From NCBI GenBank assembly GCA_037893245.1, contig JBAIAA010000352.1, forward strand, positions 2,170,001 to 2,234,000: a stretch of 64,000 nt of DNA. Direction: 5' to 3'. This document shows, piece after piece, positions 21,501 to 26,705 of this stretch (its first letter is position 1; each line of letters starts with the position of its first letter). The notes under the pieces are model-generated. The model was not told the origin of the DNA and did not search any database. It worked only from the letters and a program-made list of their open reading frames with translations. A program made the translations under genes and the position numbers. Origin of the DNA: Crossaster papposus (taxonomy: Eukaryota > Echinodermata > Asteroidea > Velatida > Solasteridae).

Positions 21501-23584
21501 ATCGTCCAGAAATTATCGATTCCCCTTTTTAGATCTTATTACAGGGTTTCCACGGGTCATGAACAATCCTTTAAATCCTTGGAATTTTTTTTTCTGGTCA
21601 TGAAAAGGTTATGGAAAATTGTTGGGGAAAAAAAGTACCGTTTTCAAGAAGCTTAGATGCCCTAAATTGGCTTTCAAGTTGCCCTTTGCTGCGTCTTGTT
21701 TAGTTCTCTCAAGCACTAAAGTAGTTTTTTTTGTGTGATGATGTTTTTTTTTACTGTCTTTTTTTGTGTCGTTACTTTAGGCTGCGTTACACTTGCACAA
21801 TGCCTCCGTGCAGCAGATGACCGACGACCTTCTGCAGACCAAACACAGCCACCCACTCGACTCAAACCTCACTACAGATGTACTCAGGTGAGTCCACTTA
21901 TTTGATTTCTTCTCTTACTATGCTCTAAAGGTAAGGAGACACCATTGGTAATTGCTCGATTGATCACGAATGGGTGGATGTAAAGGTAGGATACACCATT
22001 GGTAATTGCTCGAATGATCACAAATGGGTGGATGTGAGATGGGATACACCATTGGTAATTGCTCGAAAGATCACGAACGGGTGAATGTAAGGTAGGATAC
22101 ACCATTGGTAATTGCTCGAATTATCAGGAATGATTGGATTTTGGGGGTTTGTATTTTATAGTAAATATATCGTTTAACTGACCTCTCTGATGTTTCACAA
22201 TCATGGATGCTGAGAAAAGCAAGAAAAATGGCGTTTGTTTTCAACCGGCTTTGGGCAATGGTTCTTATGTTGTTATTGTTTTTGTTTGCGATCGCCGTCC
22301 GGCGATCGTGATTGTTTTTTGTGTAACACAACAATTTTGCTGGATGCCTTACAATCAGTATTTACTTTGAAATAAGTAAGATATTTTCTTAATAATTTGG
22401 TAGTAAAAAAAGTTTGATATCTGCAAAGGGTGTATCCTACCTCTAAGTATAAAAAACCAAACCTCTGCTTTCTTGACCCTCTGGAGGTTAGCGGACCTGT
22501 GAAAATACCATCGGGGCCCGGGCACTTAAACTGCAAGGGAAACGGACGGCCTTGCAGGACCCATTTAGACAGGGTGCTGAGTGTCTGGGGGATCCTCCAT
22601 GGCCCGCCTTCCATGGGATTCTCCTGGAAAACTGCCTAGAATCAGTCTATCGTTACACTTCTATACAATGGTTCTTTAATTCTTTTGAAACGTTTTCCTT
22701 TTTTTCATGTGTGATAATTGTTTCTTCTGACTCCAAGTTTTTATATTCTCCACAGTTCACTTGATTGTTTTTTACCCATTGTCTTATATGTGACCTGGCA
22801 CCACGAAATGGGTGGAAAGTCGCAAAATTAAAAAGTTGACATTATTACATTTCTAGAAAGAAGAAGTCCTAAGCTTTCAAATGATGTATTGTGTGTTGCT
22901 GTAGCTTATTCCTAGCCGCCGCTATACTCTTTTGAAATAGCTGAAGTCATGCTGCCTTGTTTTGAGAAAACAGAGTTTAAAGTCCGTGAACCGTGCCAAC
23001 TATTCTATCAATCACACTTTAGAGTTTTAATTGAGCTATACAATTTTGGAATTTGATAAAGAAAGTTTTTTTGTATGTAAAAACGTTAACAACTCCAAAA
23101 CGACCTCCCACTTGAAAAATTGACGTTTCGGCCAGTAACTCGTTTTGGTAATGTGTGACTTTCCGCTCGTTTCATGATGCCAGGTCACATATTTGTACAC
23201 ATTCCCGCTGTGAATATGGGCACTGATGCTGGCACGGCAACTATGTGAACGCCTTCAATCGGGGACGGGGCATTGTCCGACCGTCTTACCTCTTTTGTTT
23301 GTTTGTTTTTGGATGATCGCCATAGGATTTGCACACGAGTCGGAATCGGGGACCTTGGCGAAATAGGGGACCCTATTGTCCTCTATTGTTATACGTCCCC
23401 TTATTTTAATCAAAAACAAACTCACTCACTTACTCTTGACCCACTGTGCAGGTATGTGCTGGAGAGCTACAACAGCCTATCGTGGCTGACGGTGGATCCG
23501 GCCAGCGGTGACCGACGTTCCTGTCTCCCCATCCACCTTGTAGTCCTCATGCAGCTTTACAACACCATCGCTGCGCTCTTCTGA
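426..23584 (+). CDS. MED13: Mediator complex subunit 13, C-terminal part (20 exons, 5' incomplete)
   Basis: Encodes the large subunit linking the CDK8/cyclin C/MED12 kinase module to core Mediator in the nucleus. Exons: 426-566, 995-1041, 1185-1951, 2112-2237, 4805-4978, 5667-5764, 6509-6634, 7460-7583, 8740-8799, 10614-10949, 12719-12981, 14131-14322, 16242-16468, 17360-17502, 18078-18239, 19288-19412, 20266-20535, 21326-21487, 21781-21887, 23452-23584. They join in phase to 3,783 nt, i.e. 1,260 residues plus TGA. Conserved blocks match vertebrate MED13/MED13[110 protein letters not shown]-like [53 protein letters not shown] and [17 protein letters not shown]. Vertebrate proteins are about 2,200 residues, so some 900 residues lie upstream. 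Vertebrates have two paralogues; which one this resembles more cannot be told and a single invertebrate gene is expected. Confidence 0.96.
995..1041 (+). CDS. MED13: MED13 47-nt microexon (window exon 2)
   Basis: Acceptor ttttccctcatcag and donor gtaaga flank 47 nt reading [15 protein letters not shown] plus two bases. Phase 0 in and 2 out is exactly what the previous exon (phase 0) and next exon (one leading base T, giving Ser) require. The peptide is proline-rich like the variable linker at this position in MED13L. Evidence is splice sites plus phase rather than similarity. Confidence 0.75.
1185..1951 (+). CDS. MED13: MED13 exon (window exon 3, largest)
   Basis: Acceptor gaatttag, donor gtaagt, phase 2 in and 1 out. 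It encodes a low-complexity Ser/Ala stretch, then the conserved block [19 protein letters not shown] followed by [11 protein letters not shown] glycine/serine insert (about 1488-1532) follows, where vertebrates have a short GADVG..Y segment, then [20 protein letters not shown]. The Cys pairs CVIC and CSC are kept and could form a metal-binding knuckle. The second half is less conserved. Confidence 0.95.
2112..2237 (+). CDS. MED13: MED13 exon (window exon 4)
   Basis: Acceptor tttcctccccag, donor gtaaaa, phase 1 to 1. Encodes [19 protein letters not shown] and [19 protein letters not shown], aligning with the vertebrate ALEQGRQYVDN...VDEALVRSATVHSWP segment. The next acceptor is about 2.57 kb downstream because the intron is filled by the 58-bp array. 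Confidence 0.94.
2345..4804 (+). repeat. 58-bp tandem array of copies of an exon's 3' splice acceptor
   Basis: About 42 head-to-tail units fill nearly the whole MED13 intron before the exon at 4805. Each unit runs from the exon-start-like ccagtctgttacttgagatt through gacactgttcccgttccaat to ccccgtttattcctgcag. It therefore ends in a polypyrimidine tract and AG, and begins with a near copy of the first 12 nt of exon 5 (ccggtctgttac). A decayed longer exon-start copy lies at 2371-2410 (aaggtctgttccgcagccta). Variant units recur at 406 bp (3231 and 3637; seven units) and at 348 bp (3881/4229 and 3958/4306; six units), showing block duplications. The last unit is 57 bp. Confidence 0.95.
4805..4978 (+). 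CDS. MED13: MED13 exon (window exon 5)
   Basis: Phase 1 to 1. Encodes [40 protein letters not shown] and [16 protein letters not shown], matching vertebrate [20 protein letters not shown]...[15 protein letters not shown]. The start at 4805 is fixed by phase with the previous exon. The acceptor immediately before it is the final member of the tandem array. The acceptor one unit upstream (AG at 4746-4747) would add 57 nt in frame with no stop, so an alternative 19-residue insertion is possible. Confidence 0.94.
4979..5221 (+). other. Start of intron 5, no feature recognised
   Basis: Unique-looking AT-rich intron sequence before the family O and C elements at 5222-5632. I see no repeat or coding signal here. 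Confidence 0.5.
5222..5375 (-). repeat. Dispersed element family O, copy 1
   Basis: Shares cagagatgcac, ggaaatgacattct, aatgacagcatgc, a run around taatatctttacaataagtaag and a run around ttttcaacag..tttttggatag with copies at 9869-10030, 26150-26705, 30161-30330 and 58699-58865. No clear terminal inverted repeat was found. It is directly followed by a family C element. Confidence 0.65.
5391..5632 (+). mobile_element. TTAA MITE family C, copy 1
   Basis: About 240 bp with termini ttgaaccagttcgcgc and gtgcgaactggttaa. The consensus is TTAA-CCAGTTCGCGC at one end and its complement at the other, so the target site is TTAA. The interior has two GGGATTATTTT...AAC blocks, a short tandem of the 29-bp ...cttgctcgctgc(tgac)agacattt unit (two copies here) and a gcgtttatatacgtcatcc end. 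Non-autonomous, no ORF. Confidence 0.85.
5667..5764 (+). CDS. MED13: MED13 exon (window exon 6)
   Basis: Acceptor ttgtgtctag, donor gtaaac, phase 1 to 0. Encodes [20 protein letters not shown] and [12 protein letters not shown], closely matching vertebrate [27 protein letters not shown]. This is the start of the Argonaute-like MID/PIWI portion of MED13. Confidence 0.96.
5805..5826 (+). repeat. Poly(C) tract
   Basis: About 20 consecutive C in the intron after MED13 window exon 6. Confidence 0.9.
5902..6412 (+). mobile_element. MITE family K, copy 1, expanded by an internal minisatellite
   Basis: The left part (ttgtgttcgagtccctgcaa, then caagtcc repeats, then a unique core with acaaaggaatgatttggtca) matches 27528-27752 and 29758-29956. 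The intact copy 3 has inverted termini ttgtattcgagtccctgcaa. In this copy the right, acttg-bearing arm has expanded into the minisatellite described next. Confidence 0.8.
6060..6398 (+). repeat. 11/10-bp minisatellite (acttgtgatgg / acttgcaggg)
   Basis: Roughly 15 copies of acttgtgatgg, then about 7 of acttgcaggg, then interleaved copies. It lies inside a family K element in a MED13 intron. Its translation gives a spurious SITSPCK-repeat ORF on the minus strand. Confidence 0.95.
6509..6634 (+). CDS. MED13: MED13 exon (window exon 7)
   Basis: Acceptor aaatcaacag, donor gtgaga, phase 0 to 0. Encodes [20 protein letters not shown] and [10 protein letters not shown], matching vertebrate [20 protein letters not shown] and FFRDLSAVYE in the MID-like domain. 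Confidence 0.95.
6827..6892 (+). repeat. Short tandem of palindromic 27-bp units
   Basis: tgtgatatcacatcag followed by tgtgatggcg recurs about two and a half times. Each unit contains the perfect palindrome gtgatatcac. The rest of this intron (6635-7459) shows nothing else recognisable. Confidence 0.75.
7460..7583 (+). CDS. MED13: MED13 exon (window exon 8)
   Basis: Acceptor actctacccag, donor gtaagc, phase 0 to 1. Encodes [40 protein letters not shown], aligned with vertebrate [37 protein letters not shown]. Confidence 0.95.
7620..8022. mobile_element. TA-target MITE family D, copy 1
   Basis: About 400 bp with ~35-bp inverted ends: gtgacctgtcatcacaaaat then gagagtaaagtcg, mirrored by cgactttactctcattttgt then agtgacaggtcac. 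TA dinucleotides flank both ends (7618-7619, 8023-8024). No coding capacity. Confidence 0.88.
8023..8739 (+). other. Intron remainder, no feature recognised
   Basis: Between the family D element and the next MED13 exon I see only unique-looking AT-rich intron sequence. Confidence 0.5.
8740..8799 (+). CDS. MED13: MED13 exon (window exon 9, 60 nt)
   Basis: Acceptor ctttgtgcag, donor gtaagt, phase 1 to 1. Encodes [29 protein letters not shown] is invariant in vertebrate MED13 and MED13L. Too short for simple ORF detection. Confidence 0.94.
8966..9854 (+). mobile_element. TTAA MITE family C, copy 2, with expanded 29-bp minisatellite
   Basis: The left end (cgcgccggaattattttaac) and right end (acgaactggttaa) match other C copies, but the element is about 890 bp instead of 240 because an internal motif has expanded. 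The leftmost TTAACCAGTT is degraded. Confidence 0.88.
9073..9762 (+). repeat. 29-bp minisatellite inside family C element
   Basis: About 24 tandem copies of acggccttcctcactgctga plus cagacattt, with a few positions alternating (cagaca/caggca, acgg/tcgg). Other C copies carry one or two copies of the same unit, so the array grew in place within the transposon. Confidence 0.95.
9869..10030 (+). repeat. Dispersed element family O, copy 2
   Basis: Opposite orientation to the 5222 copy: ctatccaaaaaagtaac, tgttgaaaagcttacttgat, ttctggcatgctgtcatttt. It lies immediately after the expanded family C element. Confidence 0.65.
10116..10500 (+). mobile_element. TTAA MITE family A, copy 1
   Basis: 385 bp bounded by TTAA (10116-10119, 10497-10500). 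Inverted ends AAAGGTAGTATACACCATT and AATGGTGTATCTTACCTTT are each adjoined by long subterminal inverted sequence. At the centre is a near-perfect hairpin, gcgatcgccatccggcgatc gcg. Fourteen further copies or fragments occur in this window. Non-autonomous. Confidence 0.93.
10614..10949 (+). CDS. MED13: MED13 exon (window exon 10), disordered Gly/Ser linker
   Basis: Acceptor ctttatttccag, donor gtatgt, phase 1 to 1; 111 whole codons. It starts with [19 protein letters not shown] and then becomes a Gly-rich low-complexity tract (GGGGGG runs, [13 protein letters not shown]). It occupies the place of the long Ser/Thr/Ala linker that separates LKLYAQVC from the PIWI-like C-terminal domain in vertebrates. 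Composition, not sequence, is conserved. Strong local GC (GGCGG repeats) contrasts with flanking intron. Confidence 0.92.
11051..11287. mobile_element. Foldback MITE family M, copy 1
   Basis: Begins ggggccaatttcacaaagct gctaagcac and ends gtgcttagcagctccgtgaa attggcccc, an inverted repeat of about 30 bp, with further internal inverted 'atgctaagcaaa' pieces. A shorter relative lies at 29968-30086. Confidence 0.88.
11288..11759 (+). other. Intron sequence, no feature recognised
   Basis: Unique-looking intron sequence. A direct doubling of 'gtgggacat' near 11475 is the only local structure seen. Confidence 0.5.
11760..12203. mobile_element. TA-type MITE family E, copy 1
   Basis: Ends tgtgacccgctccaggaaaa ggtgacataagtcgc and gcgacttatgtcaccttttc ctggagcgggtcaca are perfect inverted repeats of about 35 bp. 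It abuts the next family D element with only AA between the two ends. Confidence 0.92.
12206..12631. mobile_element. TA-type MITE family D, copy 2
   Basis: Inverted ends tgtgacctgtcatcacaaaa tgagcgtaaagtcg and their complement. The interior is nearly identical to the inverted copy at 16824-17250, including cataatctca..atcgaccacccctt, implying recent activity. Confidence 0.92.
12719..12981 (+). CDS. MED13: MED13 exon (window exon 11)
   Basis: Acceptor cttctctcag, donor gtgggt, phase 1 to 0. After a variable acidic start it encodes [16 protein letters not shown] (vertebrate PPAVVIYMVDPFTY), [12 protein letters not shown] and LRKNLILQ, the beginning of the PIWI-like C-terminal domain. GC-rich, unlike the introns. 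Confidence 0.95.
13300..13600 (+). mobile_element. Retroposon-like family G, copy 1 (5' truncated)
   Basis: Starts at ctgggggatccttcatggc and ends gccactgatgccggcacggc gttaaacccaaaactcactc followed by (actcaatc/actc) repeats. The simple-repeat tail and 5' truncation relative to 18312-18680 suggest a non-LTR retrotransposon 3' end or SINE. It includes the uninterrupted site gtcttatatttgtacac that is occupied by a family F element in copy 3. Confidence 0.75.
13670..14045 (+). repeat. 124-bp tandem repeat, about 2.5 copies
   Basis: caagtttcctggactgaaa recurs at a 124-bp spacing (about 13676 and 13800). Units are rich in ttttgaaaggt motifs, which continue degenerately to 14045. Confidence 0.8.
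14131..14322 (+). CDS. MED13: MED13 exon (window exon 12)
   Basis: Acceptor attccttctcag, donor gtcagt, phase 0 to 0. Encodes [39 protein letters not shown] and [18 protein letters not shown]; vertebrates have IVPCQYMLQ, LKSMAFSVYCQCRRPLP and [12 protein letters not shown]. Confidence 0.96.
14380..14764 (+). mobile_element. TTAA MITE family A, copy 2
   Basis: Right end tatcctacctttaa intact; the left TTAA is lost (ctccaaggtaggatacacc). The central hairpin is asymmetric (gcgctcgccgtccggcgatc). Confidence 0.9.
14762..14876 (+). repeat. 28-29-bp tandem repeat, four copies
   Basis: Unit ttaattgggccctatagttt ctagccc repeats about four times with drift, directly beside the right TTAA end of the family A element. 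Confidence 0.85.
14888..14985 (-). mobile_element. TTAA MITE family A fragment, copy 3
   Basis: Reverse-orientation terminal fragment: aacttcggacagttcagtta to caagcaattaccaatgatgt. Confidence 0.85.
15133..15888 (-). mobile_element. piggyBac-type transposon remnant
   Basis: Flanked by TTAA on both sides (15129-15132 and 15889-15892), with termini CCCTTAGCACGCTA and TAGCGTGCAAAGGG (13 of 14 positions complementary), which is the piggyBac CCC..GGG end type. gggcgact..agtcgccc palindromes lie just inside the right end. At 756 bp it is internally deleted. A transposase-like N-terminal ORF reads leftward from 15627. It sits in MED13 intron 12. Confidence 0.82.
15334..15627 (-). pseudogene. piggyBac-like transposase, N-terminal fragment
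   Basis: Ninety-seven residues starting [20 protein letters not shown]. The acidic Ser/Asp N-terminus resembles the start of piggyBac-family transposases, which in this class is followed by the DDD catalytic domain; that domain is absent. The reading direction and the ATG about 260 bp inside the right end fit an internally deleted element. Assignment rests mainly on the flanking TTAA termini. Confidence 0.55.
15976..16241 (+). other. Intron sequence, no feature recognised
   Basis: Unique-looking sequence leading to the pyrimidine tract ttttcttcttccctgatcac and acceptor of the next MED13 exon. Confidence 0.5.
16242..16468 (+). CDS. MED13: MED13 exon (window exon 13), GC donor
   Basis: Acceptor ctgatcactag, phase 0 to 2. 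Encodes [49 protein letters not shown] and NIDVPNR; vertebrates have [37 protein letters not shown] and NIALPNR. The phase required by the next exon places the donor at aacag/gcaagt, a GC-AG intron. The nearby GT (aggcaa/gtgtga) would shift the frame. Confidence 0.95.
16824..17250. mobile_element. TA-type MITE family D, copy 3
   Basis: Inverted relative to copy 2 and nearly identical to it. Flanked by TA on both sides, and preceded by gggtcaca, so the left junction reads ggtcaca-ta-tgtgacc. Confidence 0.92.
17360..17502 (+). CDS. MED13: MED13 exon (window exon 14)
   Basis: Acceptor ttttctctcag, donor gtaagt, phase 2 to 1. Encodes [40 protein letters not shown]; vertebrates have KLWEWC, SLPWRVVIGRLGRLGHGEL. 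The basic KRRKK start corresponds to the vertebrate RSRRSK segment. Confidence 0.96.
17735..17905. mobile_element. TA-type MITE family F, right-half fragment
   Basis: tttagagttttaattgagct to gtgccaggtcaca matches the right halves of 22789-23189 and 58249-58678. The left half is missing. Confidence 0.85.
18078..18239 (+). CDS. MED13: MED13 exon (window exon 15)
   Basis: Acceptor gatggatcag, donor gtcagt, phase 1 to 1. Encodes [20 protein letters not shown], then [20 protein letters not shown] and [13 protein letters not shown], matching vertebrate WSILL, [36 protein letters not shown]. Confidence 0.96.
18312..18680 (+). mobile_element. Retroposon-like family G, copy 2 (longest uninterrupted)
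   Basis: cccgggcccttaaactgcaa through gccggcacggcgttaaaccc and a (ctca)n tail. It serves as the empty-site reference for the piggyBac and family F insertions in other G copies. Confidence 0.8.
18787..18900 (+). repeat. 62-bp direct duplication
   Basis: tgtgcgcgcactccccgaaa acgcgtca...gacaccc occurs twice in tandem within MED13 intron 15. A complementary cgacaccc-type motif recurs near 19095. Confidence 0.75.
19288..19412 (+). CDS. MED13: MED13 exon (window exon 16)
   Basis: Acceptor ctctctctcag, donor gtaagc, phase 1 to 0. Encodes [20 protein letters not shown]; vertebrates have QLNTPQDASCTHILVFPTS. Confidence 0.96.
19487..19795 (+). mobile_element. tRNA-derived SINE type 1, sense copy
   Basis: tRNA-like head with B-box gcgggttcgagtcc, body including tgtccttaagcaaggcaatt and gacgtaaagctggaggtccc, and a (tta)n tail at 19785-19803. 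An antisense copy lies at 49490-49788. Confidence 0.85.
19862..20135 (+). mobile_element. tRNA-derived SINE type 2
   Basis: Head tggtctaagtggttacggtg followed by B-box gggttcgaaccc. The tail tgtaaagcgctttgagatcg...gcgttatatataa is of the kind shared by many animal SINEs. It is not a functional tRNA gene because no acceptor-stem pairing closes the head. Confidence 0.82.
20266..20535 (+). CDS. MED13: MED13 exon (window exon 17)
   Basis: Acceptor ttgtttacag, donor gtgtgt, phase 0 to 0; 90 codons. Contains the acidic [20 protein letters not shown] and the Ser-Pro rich [20 protein letters not shown], matching vertebrate SPVPSPGSPSG. Confidence 0.95.
20607..20664 (+). repeat. Trinucleotide microsatellites (gtt)n and (ttc)n
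   Basis: About ten gtt units followed by about seven ttc units in a MED13 intron. Confidence 0.9.
20691..20932 (-). mobile_element. TTAA MITE family C, copy 3
   Basis: Complete 242-bp copy with ttaaccagttcgcgc at one end and gcgcgaactggttaa at the other. Confidence 0.93.
21326..21487 (+). CDS. MED13: MED13 exon (window exon 18)
   Basis: Acceptor ttgtctcttag, donor gtagac, phase 0 to 0. Encodes [40 protein letters not shown]; vertebrates have KQQPLALGYFVSTAKA and WFWSSCPQAQNQCPLFLK. Confidence 0.97.
21781..21887 (+). CDS. MED13: MED13 exon (window exon 19)
   Basis: Acceptor cgttactttag, donor gtgagt, phase 0 to 2. Encodes [36 protein letters not shown]; vertebrates have [20 protein letters not shown] and HPLDS..TSDVLR. 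Confidence 0.97.
21926..22443 (+). mobile_element. TTAA MITE family A, copy 4, with left end in four tandem copies
   Basis: The first ~50 bp of the element (ggtaggatacaccattggta attgctcg...atgggtggatg) is repeated four times from 21926 to about 22110. One normal element body follows, ending at tgtatcctacctctaa. The centre hairpin gcgatcgccgtccggcgatc is intact. Confidence 0.9.
22497..23445 (+). mobile_element. Retroposon-like family G, copy 3, split by family F element
   Basis: cctgtgaaaataccatcggg at the start, then the G body to gtcttata. After the 401-bp family F insertion the body resumes at tttgtacacattcccgctgt. The region after 23240 diverges, with a separate piece (to 23430) before ctcactcacttactc. 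It lies in the last MED13 intron. Confidence 0.8.
22789..23189. mobile_element. TA-type MITE family F, copy inserted in G
   Basis: 401 bp with ends tgtgacctggcaccacgaaa tgggtgg and gctcgtttcatgatgccagg tcaca. Comparison with uninterrupted G copies shows a TA duplication at 22787-22788 and 23190-23191. Confidence 0.93.
23452..23584 (+). CDS. MED13: MED13 terminal exon with stop codon
   Basis: Acceptor cccactgtgcag, phase 2 in. Encodes [43 protein letters not shown], then TGA at 23582-23584; vertebrates end FVLEQYNALSWLTC...SCLPVHFVVLTQLYNAIMN. Confidence 0.97.
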
Positions 23585-23901
23585 CACCACTGAAGTATCA
23601 CTAAAACTTTCTTCGTTGATCGGCGATCAAACGTTTTGTGTGAAACCACACCACACTTTACCCCCTTCCCCCTGATAAAACCCGAAACAACAACGAGAGA
23701 CTAACTAAACACGAGAGCGCAGAGACTGAAGAATCTGCGACTCGAACCATTTGTGGTCTCGAATTCCTCGCATTTTGGTGTACTGCAAAAAACTGTTCAC
23801 TGTTCATCTAGCCAGTGCCAGAATTGAAATTTTGATTATTATTATTATTTTTTGTTTTGTTTATGCCTGACATATCTTATGAAGCTGCAACCAGTACCTG
23901 T
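23585..23901 (+). other. Proximal MED13 3' UTR (inferred)
   Basis: Non-repetitive sequence directly after the MED13 stop codon with a (tta)n tract near 23838 and no AATAAA. By position it is 3' UTR; the true end cannot be set from sequence alone. Confidence 0.6.
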
Positions 23902-24297
23902 TTAAAGGGATCGTATACGTTTGGTAATTACTCCAAAAATTTATGGCAATAAAAACTTACTTGGTAAGAAGTACAGCAGCTTTGGATAGTATAATGCATT
24001 TTTTAAAAACTTTTCACTTCGAAGTACTGCGGTTATGGAAAAAGATATCACTTTTTATCCCAACAATTTTGAATCTGAGAAGCGTTACTGCAGTGACGTT
24101 TCTCAGATTGTGTATTCCAATGCAGATTTTTCTTCATACGCGGACATAACCGCTCCAAATTTTCGGCAATATCTCAAAATCGCTACCACCTTTTGAAATG
24201 AAATTTGTACAGGTTAGTTTTATGGTATATATCTCTAACTATATAGGATTGAAACAAACAGTGGGTTCCAATTACCAAGCATATACGATCCCTTTAA
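23902..24297 (+). mobile_element. TTAA MITE family B, copy 1
   Basis: 396 bp between two TTAA sites. Ends AAAGGGATCGTATACGTTTG GTAATTA and TAATTACCAA..TATACGATCCCTTT are inverted. The interior shares agaagtacagcagctttgga and gcagtgacgtttctcagatt with five other copies. If the MED13 3' UTR is long, this copy lies within it. Confidence 0.93.
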
Positions 24298-24406
24298 ACA
24301 GACATTGAACCCACACATTTGTTGTCGCCGTGTGAACAATTTGGTCTCAAACCGCCACCAAAAATAGTTTGTCATTGTTCCTTCCTGATTATTGAACTGT
24401 TTAACA

Positions 24407-24760
24407 TTTTTGTCTGGTAGACATACTACCGACACAAGATATTTTGTTTGAAATTTCTGACATGGCTGTGCGATGCCTAAGCGCTTCATCAATGCATCGG
24501 ACATTGGACGAACTGAAAAAAGGAGCATCATCGCTTGAGTTCAGTCGAGTGTGTGTGTGAGCGCCATCACGCGATGTTCAGATTGTTTCTCCTCGAGTTG
24601 AAGCGACACACCAGATGTTCATTTATTCCTCGTCGATGTTCTTCGTGATCGCTTATTAACTGGCTAACTTTTTGGTCTGGTGAAAAATAATACCGACACA
24701 AGGTAAAACCGGCCGCGGTGCCTAATCGCTGCCCCAACGCATCGAACAGTGGACAGGCTG
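24407..24760 (+). repeat. Degenerate ~95-bp direct repeat, two copies ~260 bp apart
   Basis: Segments at about 24407-24505 and 24668-24755 share ttttgtctgg, taccgacacaag, gatgcctaa/ggtgcctaa, gcatcg.acattggac/gcatcgaacagtggac. The spacer is not obviously related. Nothing else is recognised in 24298-25339. Confidence 0.6.
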
Positions 24761-25339
24761 TGATTTGGAGATCATGTTTATTCTTTCCTGCTAGTGTAAC
24801 GACGTGGACACACAAACAAGATGAGCCATCTGAGAGGAAGGGAGGGGGGAGGCTAACTTACCTGCAGAAGTGCCTGTCACGAAGAAACGTCCCTTTTTTG
24901 AAAATGCACAAACTAAACAAAAAAAATCGAACTTTATAAAACCAACTGAGTTTTTATATCAATTTTGGCGGATACAATTTTTTTAGAAAGGCGATAGGAT
25001 TGTCTGCTGCCCCCTATTAATGATATCGGAGGAAGCAGTATTTGAAAAATAACAGTATCCAAGGAATAAAAGAACGAAGACAATTTATGAAGGGGGAGGA
25101 AACCACACCCATATAACGCACAGTTCCCAAGGACACGCCTCTAATCCGACTGGGCATCGAAGCTCTGCTGCCCTCTCTTGATTGCCAGCAGCAGCCCAGT
25201 CTGGATCGAGTCTGGTGCCCTGCACAGTCATTCCTCAGCTAACAACCCAAATGGCGTGGACACCTAGACTGGACAGCTACACTGTGGCTTGCAACTTCCA
25301 AGTAAACTATTGTTTTAGTTTTATTGGTTATTACGTATT

Positions 25340-25768
25340 TGTGATGTCTCTGCAAAAATGAGTCTGACGTGTTAAAAAATGTTTTTTCAATGTTACAGTT
25401 GTTCAGAAAAAGCAGGAAATAAGCTTTCATTTGATTATGGCACAACTATGTAGTGTAATGCATTGGTCTTTTACAATTTTGAGAAAATTTGCTTTTTCTG
25501 TTATATTCAAAATGTCTTTGAAAAGAATTGTTATGCTTCATCAGATGCTATGGTAAGAGAATGACAAAACCGGTATTAAATTTAATTTAGGGATCAAAAC
25601 AATCTTTTTAATCGATCAGATCTGAAAGTATAGGTGTCGGAGAAACTAAAATGCCTTAAAACAAAAATATTATTTGTTGAAAGAAAAATCACCTTCGAGA
25701 CAATAAACAGCCCTTTACGTAAAAATGTATTTTACGACATCAGACTCATTTTTGCAGAGCGGGTCACA
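25340..25768. mobile_element. TA-type MITE family N, copy 1
   Basis: tctctgcaaaaatgagtctg acg at the left and cgacatcagactcatttttg cagagcgggtcaca at the right are inverted. The interior is almost the same as 27797-28249. Confidence 0.85.
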
Positions 25769-25781
25769 TTTATTTTTTTCC

Positions 25782-26014
25782 TAAAGGTAGGATATACCAT
25801 TTGCAGATATTGAACATTTTTTACTACCGAAAGTATTAAGAAATATTTTACTAATTTAAAGTAAATATAATGATTCTAGACATCCAGCAAAATGATTACG
25901 CTAGATATATTGTAAATGTTCCGACAAATTGAATTTTATATACAAAAAAAAATCACGATCGCTGGACTGCGACTGATATTTCAAGCAATTACTAATGGTG
26001 TATCCTACCTTTAA
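25782..26014 (-). mobile_element. TTAA MITE family A, copy 5, internally deleted
   Basis: aaaggtaggatataccattt gcagata to ggtgtatcctacctttaa; 233 bp, lacking one half of the interior. Confidence 0.9.
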
Positions 26015-26149
26015 AAAATATCTTGTTGTCAGTGAATGAAAGCATTGTATGTTCTTGGTCCTCAAATTGTAAACCTGAGCAAAAACCTGGTATTTCTGTG
26101 TAAAGTGACGAAATCGCTCAAGACATTGGACTTATGAAAATGTCTAAAG

Positions 26150-26705
26150 ATGTGTCTCTGAGATGCACCTTTGGAAATGACATTTTTTGTTAGTAGTTTC
26201 TTCCAAATGACAGCATGCCAGAAGGAATAATTAAGTTATTAAAAGGATCGTATACGTTTGGTAATTACTCCAAAATTTAATGGCAATAACAAATTACTTG
26301 GTAAGAAGTACAGCAGCTTTGGATAGTATAATGCATTTTTAGAAACTTTTCACTTCGAAGTACTGCGGTTACGGACAAAGATATCACTTTTTTATCCTCA
26401 AAAATTTGAATCTGAGAAGCGTTTACTGCAGTGACGTTTCTCAGATTGTGTATTCCATTGCAGATTATTCTTCTTGCGTGGACATAACCGCTCCAGATTT
26501 TAGGCAATATCTCAAAATCGCTATCACCTTTTTGAAATGAAATTTTTACAGGTTAGTTTTATGGTATATATCAATAACTATATAGGATTGAAACAAACAA
26601 TGGGTTCCAATTACCAAATGTATACGATCCCTTTAATATTATCTTCACAACAAGTAAGCTTTTCAACAGTATATTGGTTGGGTACTTTTTGGATAGATGA
26701 AGGTA
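26150..26705 (-). repeat. Dispersed element family O, copy 3, split by family B
   Basis: ctgagatgcacctttggaaa to gaaggaataattaag, then family B copy 2 in between, then atcttcacaacaagtaagct to tactttttggatag. The uninterrupted order is seen at 5222-5375. Confidence 0.7.
26239..26636 (+). mobile_element. TTAA MITE family B, copy 2
   Basis: TTAA-bounded copy nested within family O; ends aaaaggatcgtatacgtttg and atgtatacgatccctttaa. Confidence 0.92.
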
